Assembly: GCF_002734215.1 (NCBI RefSeq)
Contig: NZ_NSEB01000012.1
Span: 124,001-188,000, forward strand
DNA from: Fredinandcohnia onubensis
Lineage (GTDB): Bacteria > Bacillota > Bacilli > Bacillales > Bacillaceae_L
Direction: 5' to 3'
Length of the DNA stretch: 64,000 nt
Shown: positions 6,288 through 14,238 of the stretch, piece by piece
Position numbering within the stretch: position 1 is the first letter of the stretch
How the letters are laid out: each line of letters starts with the position of its first letter
Translations under genes and position numbers: made by a program
The notes under the pieces: model-generated
The model's input: the letters and a program-made list of their open reading frames with translations, nothing else
The model's database searches: none
What the model was told of the DNA's origin: nothing

Positions 6288-8477
6288 TTATTCGAATACC
6301 CCAATAATCGGTTGTCCATTTTTAACCTGTGTTTGAACACCATTTTCGTCTTTTGCAATCTTACCAGACACGATGACATAATCAATCCCTTTGGATAAGG
6401 ATGCTGGTTTTTCAGCTGTTGAAGTGTCAATGATCTCATGATAGTCGAAAACCGTAATATCTGCAGTTGCACCAACATGGAGCCTTCCTCTTGTACTCAT
6501 TGCTGGTGCAACTTCTTCTAGCTGCCTCGCGGAATGGATGGTAATTTTCTTCATTCCTTCCATCAGTGGTAAGATATCAAGGTCACGAATGTAACGCCCA
6601 ATAAACCTTGAAAATGTTCCCGCTCCTCTTGGGTGATTAAACTCACTATCCATCGTTGCATCGCTGCCAATCATACTATGGTCAACTTGTAATGCTTGAA
6701 TGAGTTCGTCCTCATCCATCGCATAAACGATGACTTGTCCACCTTTTTTACGATAAATTGGAAACGTATCCTCGGTTAGTCGCTCAGTTGTACCGGCTAC
6801 TTGAATGTCTGAATAGGATATGCCAAACCTTGTCTGCCAATCTCCACTGAGACGTTCAAATGAAATATCTGTCGCCCACGAATCGTATGGGTACACATCA
6901 TATGTGACTTGGTAACCATCTGCACGAGCTTCTTCAATCAGAGCTAATGCTTCATCCATCGCACCTGTCCCACCTGTACTGTGAAGATGCATAAAATGAA
7001 CCGGAGCATCAAGCTCCCTTGCATAACCAAGAACCTCTTTAACTGAATCAATACTTGTATGTTCACCTGTTAGACTAGAATGCCTTCCATGGAAATGTGT
7101 GACAATGCCATATTTCTTTGCAACTTTCATGATTGCCTTGATTTCATCAGGTGTCGTTCCTGGATAATACTCAGGGCTAAATGCTACTGCGAGCGCACCT
7201 TTTTTAATTTCCTCATCTGCTCGTTTAACCATATAGTCAATTTGCTCTTGAGTTGGTGTGCCATGGTTGCCAAGGCCAGCTTCATATCGTAAGCGAACCG
7301 CAAACAAAGCACCCCCATAGTTTACTGATGTTGGATAGTTTTCGTATTGATTAAAAAATCCGTTAAAATCAACAGTACATCCGTGCATGGAAAGATTTGT
7401 TGTAACCCCATCACCAATCTTGAATTTCGCTGCCATAGGGTTTGGATTGAACGACAGCATATCAATAAAGCCTGGACTTACGATTTTTTGATACGCATCA
7501 ATTTCAGTCTCTCCGCGAATTGCAGATTTTGTAACCGCAGCCACTTTGTCGTCCTTAATTCCAACATGATAACCAATTTTCATGGTTTCCTTGTCCGGAT
7601 CTATCACAATTCCATTCTTAATCACGATATCAAAAGTTTCATTCTGTGGTTCTTCAGAAGTTGTTTGTTTGTATTTGAACTCTTTAATGTCCAGTTTGTT
7701 CTTTTTTGATTTAAAGCCGATGAGCTGTTCCCCATCAAATAGAAACTTATCTCCGCTTATTTTTTCAAGTTGGGTTGTCTTATTGGTGGCTAATTCATGA
7801 ACAAAAGCAGAAATCTTCCCTTGGTCTTTGATTGTGTAGACAATATGCTCTAGTTCAGGATTAGCATCGACCCAGTCAACCGTTGCTTTTTCCGATGGGA
7901 GGTCAACTACGAATAAGTCCATATGGGAATCAAATTCTGGTGTATTAAAAATGATTTCGGCTTTCTGCTGTTCTTGATTTGTCTTGGCATAGAGCATTCC
8001 TTCCTCGTAGCCATTCTTAAACTTAATATTACTGATTTTAGCGGTACCCTCAAACGGAATTTCGGAAATCGTTTCTTTTGTCCCAATATTAATCATCTCG
8101 ATAAAATTGCTGCCATCCTCTTTCTTTCCGTACAAATACAACAAGTGGGCATCCGGATTCACTTCTACCCCTCTATAGGTTTTATCAGGACTGTTTGGAA
8201 CTTGGTAATCCACCCACGGTGTCACATTCTCAATCACCGATTGTTGTCGATCCCCGATATAAAGTTTCTTTTGACCGTTTTCCTCTAACAAGGCGAGTAC
8301 TTGATTCCCATAAAAGGTAATCCCATCTATCTTAAAGCCATTCACAACTAATTGGCTTTTTACCTCTTCATCGGTATCCGTAAAAGACTCAGATGGTGAA
8401 ATGATTTTTGACCCAAAAAAGGCGACAAACAAGACAATTGCTAATGTCACGCCATATCTAATAAATCGATTTTTCAT
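6288..8477 (-). CDS. Membrane-anchored amidohydrolase related to N-acyl-D-amino-acid deacylase, with a beta-rich N-terminal domain
   Basis: 729 residues: a single N-terminal membrane anchor (about 4-24), a roughly 240-residue beta-rich region resembling propeller blades, then a metal-dependent amidohydrolase barrel from about residue 280. The catalytic part matches D-aminoacylases: THFHGRHSS, HFMHLHSTGG, IGSDATMDSEF and HPRGAGTFSRF. The barrel's first metal motif (normally HxH after PGFID) is replaced by LSFNP, while a Cys (SMHGCTVD) and the later histidines remain. D-aminoacylases use chiefly a Cys-His-His zinc site, so activity is possible. Start ATG at 8477 follows AGGGTG. Substrate and whether it faces outside are inferred; an outward-facing role in peptidoglycan amino acid recycling is one option. 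Confidence 0.75.
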   Translation of the reverse strand: MKNRFIRYGVTLAIVLFVAFFGSKIISPSESFTDTDEEVKSQLVVNGFKIDGITFYGNQVLALLEENGQKKLYIGDRQQSVIENVTPWVDYQVPNSPDKTYRGVEVNPDAHLLYLYGKKEDGSNFIEMINIGTKETISEIPFEGTAKISNIKFKNGYEEGMLYAKTNQEQQKAEIIFNTPEFDSHMDLFVVDLPSEKATVDWVDANPELEHIVYTIKDQGKISAFVHELATNKTTQLEKISGDKFLFDGEQLIGFKSKKNKLDIKEFKYKQTTSEEPQNETFDIVIKNGIVIDPDKETMKIGYHVGIKDDKVAAVTKSAIRGETEIDAYQKIVSPGFIDMLSFNPNPMAAKFKIGDGVTTNLSMHGCTVDFNGFFNQYENYPTSVNYGGALFAVRLRYEAGLGNHGTPTQEQIDYMVKRADEEIKKGALAVAFSPEYYPGTTPDEIKAIMKVAKKYGIVTHFHGRHSSLTGEHTSIDSVKEVLGYARELDAPVHFMHLHSTGGTGAMDEALALIEEARADGYQVTYDVYPYDSWATDISFERLSGDWQTRFGISYSDIQVAGTTERLTEDTFPIYRKKGGQVIVYAMDEDELIQALQVDHSMIGSDATMDSEFNHPRGAGTFSRFIGRYIRDLDILPLMEGMKKITIHSARQLEEVAPAMSTRGRLHVGATADITVFDYHEIIDTSTAEKPASLSKGIDYVIVSGKIAKDENGVQTQVKNGQPIIGVFE

Positions 8478-8537
8478 AATTATCACCCTAATAAAAGAGG
8501 AAAAAATCTCGAAGCACGAAATCTTTTCCCCTCCCGT

Positions 8538-9242
8538 TTACTCTTTCAATGCTGCTTCTAGAGCAACCTCGATCATATCATTAAATGTTGTTTGACGTTC
8601 CTCAGCTGTTGTTTCTTCTCCGGTTAAAATATGATCACTTACTGTTAAAACTGATAATGCATTTCGACCAAATTTCGCTGCTAATGTGTAGAGTGCAGTT
8701 GTTTCCATTTCAATCGCAAGGATCCCATATTGTGCCCATTTTTCTAACTCGGCATTTTCATTATAGAAAACGTCACTTGTGAAGACATTTCCTACTTTAA
8801 GATTAAGGCCTTTTTCAGTACCTGCCTCATATGCTTTTTTCAATAAATCAAATGATGCCGTTGGAGCATAGTCGACACTACCAAAGTTGATGCGGTTCAT
8901 TTGTGAGTTCGTTGAGGAAGTCATCGCTAAAATGACATCTCGTACTTTCACATCCTTTTGAATCGCACCGCAAGTTCCGACTCGAATTAAGTTTTGGACT
9001 CCATATTCATTCATCAATTCATGTATGTATATTGAAATGGATGGAACCCCCATTCCTGTTCCTTGGACAGACACGCGCTTTCCTTTATATGTACCGGTAA
9101 AACCGAGCATTCCACGAACTTCATTGTAGCATTGAACATTTTCAAGAAAGTTTTCAGCAATATACTTTGCACGCAATGGGTCTCCTGGAAGCAAAATTGT
9201 TTCAGCGATATCCCCTTGCTTTGCTCCAATATGTGTACTCAT
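8538..9242 (-). CDS. deoD: Purine nucleoside phosphorylase, DeoD type
   Basis: A 234-residue hexameric-type phosphorylase that splits purine (deoxy)nucleosides with phosphate to base and (deoxy)ribose-1-phosphate. Family motifs include the N-terminus [30 protein letters not shown] in two stretches, [17 protein letters not shown], the nucleoside-binding [10 protein letters not shown] and the catalytic Asp in TVSDHI. RBS AGGAGG-like before ATG. In B. subtilis deoD borders the yodL-yodT region, and the same order is seen here. The aminoacylase gene follows after 60 bases and might be partly cotranscribed. Confidence 0.96.
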   Translation of the reverse strand: MSTHIGAKQGDIAETILLPGDPLRAKYIAENFLENVQCYNEVRGMLGFTGTYKGKRVSVQGTGMGVPSISIYIHELMNEYGVQNLIRVGTCGAIQKDVKVRDVILAMTSSTNSQMNRINFGSVDYAPTASFDLLKKAYEAGTEKGLNLKVGNVFTSDVFYNENAELEKWAQYGILAIEMETTALYTLAAKFGRNALSVLTVSDHILTGEETTAEERQTTFNDMIEVALEAALKE

Positions 9243-9377
9243 TCATGATCCTCCTATGTAGGTAAAATTACACTTTTTCTATGTTACCACAATTCCATTC
9301 TACTTAAAAAGTTTGATTAACGCAAAAATATGGGGAAAGATAAGATTGTATCATCTTCGTAAAGGGGGTATTCGTTC

Positions 9378-9512
9378 ATGGCTAACGAAAAAATGAGCAA
9401 AAAATTAAGACAAGCTGTTGACTATGCAAATGCAACTGACACCACTAAAGGTGTTGGAAATCCACCAAATACATCGAAAAAAGCAAAAGACGGCTTTATG
9501 CAGCCTAAATAA
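9378..9512 (+). CDS. Small hydrophilic protein (44 aa), possible spore protein
   Basis: ATG follows AAAGGGGG at about 9 bases. The product is hydrophilic with many Lys, Asn and Thr and ends in KKAKDGFMQPK. The composition is like minor small acid-soluble spore proteins, but I cannot match it to a named Ssp family. It is 14 bases from a second such gene, sharing one terminator, so the two form a two-gene unit. The neighbourhood (spo0M, yod genes) is sporulation related. Confidence 0.6.
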   Translation: MANEKMSKKLRQAVDYANATDTTKGVGNPPNTSKKAKDGFMQPK

Positions 9513-9526
9513 TTGGAGGGAATATA

Positions 9527-9673
9527 ATGGGTAAGAAAAATCGTAATCGTATAAATGCTCCTAAGAAAAACAACCATACTCCACCTGAAGCAATTGAGGC
9601 AGAACAAATCGCTCATGGTAAAGAATTCTCTGCTGCTGGTGGCCGTAAAAACGGACCAGGGCATAATGAATAA
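9527..9673 (+). CDS. Small basic protein (48 aa), possible minor small acid-soluble spore protein
   Basis: TTGGAGGG precedes ATG. The product begins with a basic Asn/Lys/Arg-rich stretch (MGKKNRNRINAPKKNN) and ends AAGGRKNGPGHNE, a composition typical of the short, unstructured spore core proteins of Bacillus. The exact family could not be named. It is cotranscribed with the 44-codon gene and followed by a terminator. Confidence 0.6.
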   Translation: MGKKNRNRINAPKKNNHTPPEAIEAEQIAHGKEFSAAGGRKNGPGHNE

Positions 9674-9680
9674 ATGAAAT

Positions 9681-9710
9681 AAGGGCGTCCCTATGCTGGG
9701 CGCCCTTTTG
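9681..9710 (+). terminator. Rho-independent terminator
   Basis: AAGGGCG and CGCCCTT pair around a 13-base loop, followed by TTTT. It lies between the small-protein pair and convergent spo0M and can serve both. Confidence 0.75.
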
Positions 9711-9713
9711 CAA

Positions 9714-10484
9714 TTAGCTATAACGGCTAATAATTTGGTTGATTTTTGATTTAAGGTTTGGAAGATCATCAGTCGTTACAGTGAAGTTTACGAAGGATTC
9801 ATCCATATCCATCGCCTCAGCAAGAAAGCTACTTAACCCACGTGCACGTCTATCCACCTGCATCATCACGTCCATCCGATCTTCTGATTGTGGGAAGAAC
9901 ATCACTTCTACTTCATCTAATCTTCCACGATATTGTCCACTTGTTGGAACAAACTCAAATTCCTGCACAAATGGAAGACGTCTTCTTAGACGATAAGGTG
10001 CCGCTTCACAATCAACCTTACGTAAGCTAAAGCCTAAATCATATACCGCATTCAACACACCTGCTGCAAGTGGTGATGGCGAAACTGAAATAAAATCTTT
10101 ATCTGATGGGTCAATTGCATTTTTAATATCTAAGCCTGTATGAATCCACACTCTTGTTTTCCCGAGTGTTGCAGGTGTATCAAGTGGGAGGACAAATGAA
10201 AATGGAATCTCACGTCTTTCATCACTTCCGATTGTAAAACGCTCAACAATTTTTACTTTTTCAATCGTTGCTTGTTGATTAAACTTTCTGTCATTCGATT
10301 CTTTAATGTAGGTTGTCATTAAGGAAAGATAAATCTCATCGATTTGCTGTTCCGTATTTCCTCCAACAATTTCAACAACGCCAGAAACCTTTTCACCAGC
10401 TTTTAGTTGATCTGTTGTTAACTTTGTATCCACCCTTGCACTTCCAATCCCAATACTTGAAAAAAGTTTATTAAATAAAGACAT
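9714..10484 (-). CDS. spo0M: Sporulation-control protein Spo0M
   Basis: A 256-residue protein of the SpoOM family, built of two arrestin-like beta-sandwich halves. Recognisable stretches are MSLFNKLFSSIGIGSARVDT at the N-terminus, ERREIPFSFVLPLDTP, WIHTGLDIKNAIDPSDKD and the C-terminal FEFVPTSGQYRGRLDEVE. Start at 10484 follows AGGAGG with 7-base spacing; the 15-codon upstream extension lacks one. In B. subtilis it affects entry into sporulation and has been linked to the cytoskeleton; the molecular role is unsettled. It is transcribed alone. Confidence 0.93.
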   Translation of the reverse strand: MSLFNKLFSSIGIGSARVDTKLTTDQLKAGEKVSGVVEIVGGNTEQQIDEIYLSLMTTYIKESNDRKFNQQATIEKVKIVERFTIGSDERREIPFSFVLPLDTPATLGKTRVWIHTGLDIKNAIDPSDKDFISVSPSPLAAGVLNAVYDLGFSLRKVDCEAAPYRLRRRLPFVQEFEFVPTSGQYRGRLDEVEVMFFPQSEDRMDVMMQVDRRARGLSSFLAEAMDMDESFVNFTVTTDDLPNLKSKINQIISRYS

Positions 10485-10567
10485 GGCCATTCCTCCTAAT
10501 TCTTGATATAAAACTATACGACTGGGCATGAAAAAAGTTTCTACAAATATGATATTTTTTTCAAAAG

Positions 10568-10597
10568 AAAAACGACGGGTTGCCCCGCCGTCTTATG
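10568..10597 (-). terminator. Rho-independent terminator of yozD
   Basis: On the minus strand GACG and CGTC close a GC-rich stem (GGG/CCC, CAA loop) followed by TTTTTC, directly after the yozD stop. Confidence 0.7.
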
Positions 10598-10600
10598 TAC

Positions 10601-10774
10601 CTAGTCTTCATCTTCTTCGTCAATTACACATTTAAAGAGTAAGTATTCAAATGTAATATCCGCTAGCTCCTCTAGCTCTTCCTCACTTGGGGCAAATCCC
10701 CTTTGGACAAGTTCGTTATAGAAAAACTCTGCAATTTCCTCCGTATCAATAACAACCTCAATCTCCTTCAGCAT
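10601..10774 (-). CDS. yozD: YozD family small acidic protein
   Basis: 57 residues, strongly acidic, helical, matching B. subtilis YozD (IDTEEIAEFFYNELVQRGFAPSEEELEELADITFEYL in parts, tail EEDED). Start at 10774 follows AGGGGGCG. Function unknown. The gene order spo0M ... yozD-yodN-yozE-yokU-kamA agrees with the B. subtilis yod region, which supports the assignment. Confidence 0.85.
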   Translation of the reverse strand: MLKEIEVVIDTEEIAEFFYNELVQRGFAPSEEELEELADITFEYLLFKCVIDEEDED

Positions 10775-10916
10775 GATCGCCCCCTTTACTAAAGATGTAT
10801 GATGTAAAAACGTCACCTATGTCATTTCATATGTATATTATTTTTTAGTCATGAAATCAAAAATTCATACATAGGATGGAATATAAGAATTGGACAAGCC
10901 TAATGGAGGGGTTCTC

Positions 10917-11114
10917 ATGACAAAGCAAGCCGTTATTGTAAAATTTCCAGTACAAGAAGAAGTGAATCACACCAATAAATTACTAGCATTTATTGACGGA
11001 GACGGGTTTGATAAAGTGTTAGGAAAAGTAACAAAAGGATTATTTTCTGTTATTTTATTTTTAGGGATCCCTTATTTCTTTTATGTGTTAGTGCAAGCGT
11101 TACTCATGGGTTAA
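10917..11114 (+). CDS. Small single-span membrane protein (65 aa)
   Basis: ATG at 10917 follows GGAGGGG; the longer frame from TTG 10890 has no such site. The first 40 residues are soluble (VIVKFPVQEEVNHTNKLLAFIDG) and the last 25 form one membrane helix (LFSVILFLGIPYFFYVLVQALLM). The stop overlaps by 4 bases the stop of convergent yodN. It sits where B. subtilis has yodL/yodM but I do not see those families here. Function unknown. Confidence 0.65.
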   Translation: MTKQAVIVKFPVQEEVNHTNKLLAFIDGDGFDKVLGKVTKGLFSVILFLGIPYFFYVLVQALLMG

Positions 11115-11803
11115 TCGTTACCTTTCCCAGACTCAAATTTTTGTAGATTTTTCATAGCCAAATCCATAACATCTTTATATTTCTGATCCTGGAACATGTC
11201 GTACAGGATCTTGTAGTCGTTGTACACATCTAATAAACCATCAATGATTTCTTTTTTCTCTTTTTTAATACGCATATGATCTTTTTCGGATTTACGATAA
11301 ATATCCATATTTTCATACATCCCCGCATTATTGTTTTTCTTTTTCACAAAATACTTCAACGAATATTTTTGAAGGAATGTTTCGGCTTGATCAAAGTCTG
11401 CAAGCAGTGTAAGCTCATCCTCTCCTGCTTCGAGCCACTCACCGTCTGTCACTCTCGCTAGTTCGTAAATCACATCCTCCCACGCACCCTCTTTGTATCT
11501 CCATATTTCAGTGTGTATCCCGACTATTTTAAACACATCATTGTCGTACCCTTGCACAAAGACAAGGTCACCAAAATAATATTTGTATTCAATATCGATT
11601 TTTTCAATTTCCATCGGCTTTGCTTTGTAGTGTGAAAGCAAGGTTAGCGCCGATTCTGAGTAAAATGCCTCGCCTTTATTGACTTTATAGAGAAAATTTC
11701 CATCTAGCTTTCGGATATCGGTCACAGATCCAACTGTTCCATATAACTTAACAACGACGATATCCCCGATTTTGTATTTTGGCTTTTTGCTTTTACCATC
11801 CAT
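11111..11803 (-). CDS. yodN: YodN family protein
   Basis: A 230-residue cytoplasmic protein matching YodN. The N-terminal 120 residues contain two small beta-barrel, SH3-like segments (YKIGDIVVVKLYGTVGSVTDI and YYFGDLVFVQGYDNDVFKIVGI), each a KOW-like strand pair. The C-terminal part is charged and helical (KKNNNAGMYENMDIYRKSEKDHMRIKK). Start ATG 11803 is preceded by AGAGGGATGAGG; the longer frame to 11899 begins with low-quality sequence. Function unknown. Syntenic with B. subtilis between yozD and yozE. Confidence 0.8.
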   Translation of the reverse strand: MDGKSKKPKYKIGDIVVVKLYGTVGSVTDIRKLDGNFLYKVNKGEAFYSESALTLLSHYKAKPMEIEKIDIEYKYYFGDLVFVQGYDNDVFKIVGIHTEIWRYKEGAWEDVIYELARVTDGEWLEAGEDELTLLADFDQAETFLQKYSLKYFVKKKNNNAGMYENMDIYRKSEKDHMRIKKEKKEIIDGLLDVYNDYKILYDMFQDQKYKDVMDLAMKNLQKFESGKGND

Positions 11804-11980
11804 ATCCTCATCCCTCTGCTTTGGTGTCGATTTAAAGGGTGTGAAATAGTATATGCAAGTCTTTTGCAAAACGGCATTATAATAGGGCTTGTGAATCAAG
11901 AAATATTAAGGGGTGGCGAGCCTAAAATTTTTGGAGGTAAAGTGTTCGTTATAGAGGATTTTTTGGAAGGATCTCGCTAA

Positions 11981-12070
11981 CAGCCATAAGTTAAAAATAA
12001 TAGCTGATAATTTAAATTAACAGCCATAAATTTAAATTAACAGCCATAAAATATATTTTTCAGCCATAAA
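11981..12070. repeat. Five-unit 20-nt tandem repeat (CAGCCATAA-N11)
   Basis: CAGCCATAA begins at 11981, 12021, 12041 and 12061, and a degenerate copy TAGCTGATAA stands at 12001, so the units lie exactly 20 bases apart. The filler is AT-rich (TTTAAATTAA twice). It lies between the yozE terminator and the yodN promoter region. Confidence 0.75.
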
Positions 12071-12116
12071 TAGGGATTGAGCCCTAATTGCATCGGCAAA
12101 TCAGTTCTTAAAACGG

Positions 12117-12149
12117 AAAAAACCACCGAGATTCCGTATCTCAGTGGTT
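12117..12149 (-). terminator. Rho-independent terminator of yozE
   Basis: AACCACTGAGAT and ATCTCGGTGGTT pair (one mismatch) around ACGGA, followed by TTTTTTCC on the minus strand, directly after the yozE stop. Confidence 0.85.
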
Positions 12150-12154
12150 AATAT

Positions 12155-12373
12155 TCAATCTTCGTTTTCATATAGATCCCAGGCTTTATCGAAAATAGAC
12201 ATACTTTTTAAATATTGGCCGTTTAGCTCCAAATAAGAGCTCAATTCGTTGTAATCCTTCGAATAAATTGGAAAGCTATGATCCAAATAGATGTCATTTG
12301 CAAATTGACTAATATCATCTTTCGCTTTTGCCGTACGGAATTTTACAATATAGTGATAAAATGACTTTCCCAT
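12155..12373 (-). CDS. yozE: YozE family protein (UPF0346, SAM-like fold)
   Basis: 72 residues matching YozE: KSFYHYIVKFRTAKAKDD, ANDIYLDHSFPIYSKDYNE and LSSYLELNGQYL. The B. subtilis protein has a sterile-alpha-motif-like helical fold; its role is unknown. ATG at 12373 is used because AGGATGTGG precedes it. It follows yokU on the same strand after 73 bases. Confidence 0.9.
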   Translation of the reverse strand: MGKSFYHYIVKFRTAKAKDDISQFANDIYLDHSFPIYSKDYNELSSYLELNGQYLKSMSIFDKAWDLYENED

Positions 12374-12446
12374 AACAACCACATCCTACATAAGCGTTCG
12401 TTTTGTCATTTTATCATGTTATGGTATCAAGTCAACTGAAAATAGT

Positions 12447-12719
12447 TTAAAAACGAAAGTAGTTATGCTTTAGAAATCGCGGAATCTCCATAAGTTCTTT
12501 ATAGCTAATTGTCTTCAAAAGTTTTTTTGTATCGATTAACATGAGTTGGTCTTCGATTTCATTGATAATGCTTTCCTCTTGATACTCCATCCCGCACTCA
12601 TCACACGTTACACTAGGTGTATCGGTAATTTCAATTGCTCTTGTTCCATCTGGGAGTTCCCAAAATACACTGTTTGTTGCTTCTTTCGCCTTTTCCGAAC
12701 CACACCACATACAATTCAA
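12447..12719 (-). CDS. yokU: YokU family zinc-ribbon protein
   Basis: About 90 residues with two CxxC pairs, CMWCG near the N-terminus and CDECGM at about residue 40, expected to bind one zinc ion as in YgiT/MqsA-type N-terminal domains. The text between them (VFWELPDGTRAIEITDTPSV) is typical of YokU. A TTG at 12719 or the preceding TTG at 12722 is the start; GGGAGGTC fits 12719 better. The gene sits 22 bases after kamA and should be cotranscribed, as in other Bacillus. Function unknown. Confidence 0.85.
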   Translation of the reverse strand: MNCMWCGSEKAKEATNSVFWELPDGTRAIEITDTPSVTCDECGMEYQEESIINEIEDQLMLIDTKKLLKTISYKELMEIPRFLKHNYFRF

Positions 12720-12741
12720 CAATATGACCTCCCATCAAAAT

Positions 12742-14157
12742 TCAACTTGATTTTTCATCTTCCTTACTTGAGCCCTTCATTTTTTGTAATGTAGATTGAA
12801 ATTTTTTCTCCTTCAATTCATCGCGTTTATCACGTTTATCTTTTAACGTACTGTGGCTTGGGTCTTCATTGTATTTCTTTCTTCTAGAAATTCGGTTTAT
12901 GCCTTCTGGGACAAGGTTAAAGCCATCACCTAGAAGCCCCGCTATTCCTGCAGTTGATTTTTTATCTTCGAGCGAGCCTACATGCTCTGTAAAATAAGCG
13001 TCCGCACGGCCTGGTACATAGTTTTCTGGCTCTGGATAGGTGGTGATTACTCCTTCAAAATTACGCAGCACGACTTTTTCCGGACTTTGCGAAAGCAGAT
13101 AATTCGGCTGAACGGCAATTTTTCCGCCTCCACCAGGTGCATCGACGACAAAGGTTGGCACAGCATAGCCTGAAGTGTGACCACGTAAACCCTCGATAAT
13201 TTCTAACCCTTTTGAAACAGGTGCTCTAAAGTGGCCGATCCCTTCTGATAAATCACATTGATAAATATAATAAGGACGAACTCTGATTTTGACCAAATCA
13301 TGCATCAGTTTTTTCATGATTTCGACGCTGTCGTTAATACCTGCTAAGATTACGGATTGGTTCCCGACTGGCACACCACTGTTAACCAGCATTTCACACG
13401 CTTTTTTTGCTTCCTCTGTAATCTCGATGGACGTATTAAAATGTGTATTTAACCAAACCGGATGGTATTTCTTTAAAATATTGCACAGGTTTTCTGTTAT
13501 ACGTTGCGGGAATACAACGGGTGCTCTTGTTCCGATACGAATGATTTCCACATGCGGAATCGCGCGTAAATTTTTCAAAATGTACTCAAGAATATTGTCA
13601 TTAATAAGTAGGCCGTCACCACCGGAAATAAGAACGTCACGTACTTCAGGAGTGTTGGCGATATAGCCTATCGCAGCATCTAGCTGTTTTTTCGGCACAC
13701 CCATGCCAATTTGGCCGGAAAATCGTCTTCTCGTACAGTAGCGACAATACATCGAGCATTGGTTCGTTACTAAAAAGAGGACACGGTCTGGGTAACGATG
13801 TGTTAAACCAGGTACTGGTGAATCCTCGTCTTCTTCAAGAGGATCTTCCAAATCATATTTCGTTTTATAAATTTCTTTCCCAATTGGTACAGATTGCATC
13901 CGAATTGGGCAACGTGGATCATCAGGATTCATTAACGATGCGTAATAAGGTGTTATATTTAAAGGAATCGTCTTTGTGGAAATTAAGACACCTTCTTCTT
14001 CCTCTGGAGTTAGATTAATGACCTTACGTAAATCATCAATGGTGCGGATTGTATTCGTCAATTGCCAAATCCAATCGTTCCACTGCTCCTCCGTTACATC
14101 CTTCCATAATTCAATGTCCTTCCAATGACGCTCAGGTTTATATAAGTTCATCTGCAT
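12742..14157 (-). CDS. kamA: L-lysine 2,3-aminomutase
   Basis: 471 residues. This radical SAM, PLP-dependent enzyme turns L-lysine into L-beta-lysine. The [4Fe-4S]-binding CxxxCxxC motif is at residues 134-141 (CSMYCRYC), SAM-binding GGDGLL follows, and the PLP lysine is in DAPGGGGKI. The charged C-terminal tail (KDKRDKRDELKEKK) is a common Bacillus extension. Start at 14157 follows GGAGGAG; the frame to 14187 overlaps the promoter. It has its own sigma-54-type promoter at 14187-14203 and is followed by yokU. With the yodP-yodT genes upstream it forms a lysine degradation pathway. Confidence 0.97.
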   Translation of the reverse strand: MQMNLYKPERHWKDIELWKDVTEEQWNDWIWQLTNTIRTIDDLRKVINLTPEEEEGVLISTKTIPLNITPYYASLMNPDDPRCPIRMQSVPIGKEIYKTKYDLEDPLEEDEDSPVPGLTHRYPDRVLFLVTNQCSMYCRYCTRRRFSGQIGMGVPKKQLDAAIGYIANTPEVRDVLISGGDGLLINDNILEYILKNLRAIPHVEIIRIGTRAPVVFPQRITENLCNILKKYHPVWLNTHFNTSIEITEEAKKACEMLVNSGVPVGNQSVILAGINDSVEIMKKLMHDLVKIRVRPYYIYQCDLSEGIGHFRAPVSKGLEIIEGLRGHTSGYAVPTFVVDAPGGGGKIAVQPNYLLSQSPEKVVLRNFEGVITTYPEPENYVPGRADAYFTEHVGSLEDKKSTAGIAGLLGDGFNLVPEGINRISRRKKYNEDPSHSTLKDKRDKRDELKEKKFQSTLQKMKGSSKEDEKSS

Positions 14158-14186
14158 AAAAAATCTCCTCCCTACTCTTATTAACA

Positions 14187-14203
14187 TGCAAGTAGCATGC
14201 CAA
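14187..14203 (-). promoter_or_regulatory. Sigma-54 (-24/-12) promoter of kamA
   Basis: Read on the minus strand, TTGGCATGCTACTTGCA has GG and GC exactly 10 bases apart and matches the TGGCAC-N5-TTGCW sigma-54 consensus closely. Transcription should start near 14176, leaving a short leader with the RBS before ATG 14157. The gene just upstream encodes the matching enhancer-binding protein. Confidence 0.85.
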
Positions 14204-14238
14204 CTGTTAAGTAGAGAAGAGATTTATATGAAAATGGG

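Larger units (their letters stand above)
11804..12154. other. Gene-free stretch upstream of yodN holding a tandem repeat and a terminator
   Basis: No supported gene. Apart from the yodN leader it holds the 20-nt tandem repeat (11981-12070) and the yozE terminator (12117-12149). A TATAAT-like box on the plus strand near 11878 lacks a properly spaced -35 box. Confidence 0.5.

Noticed and set aside
6221-6478. N-terminal extension of the 79-residue protein
   Set aside because: It is antisense-type reading over the end of the amidohydrolase gene in another frame and has no RBS; GAGGTGATTTTG before 6220 fixes the start.
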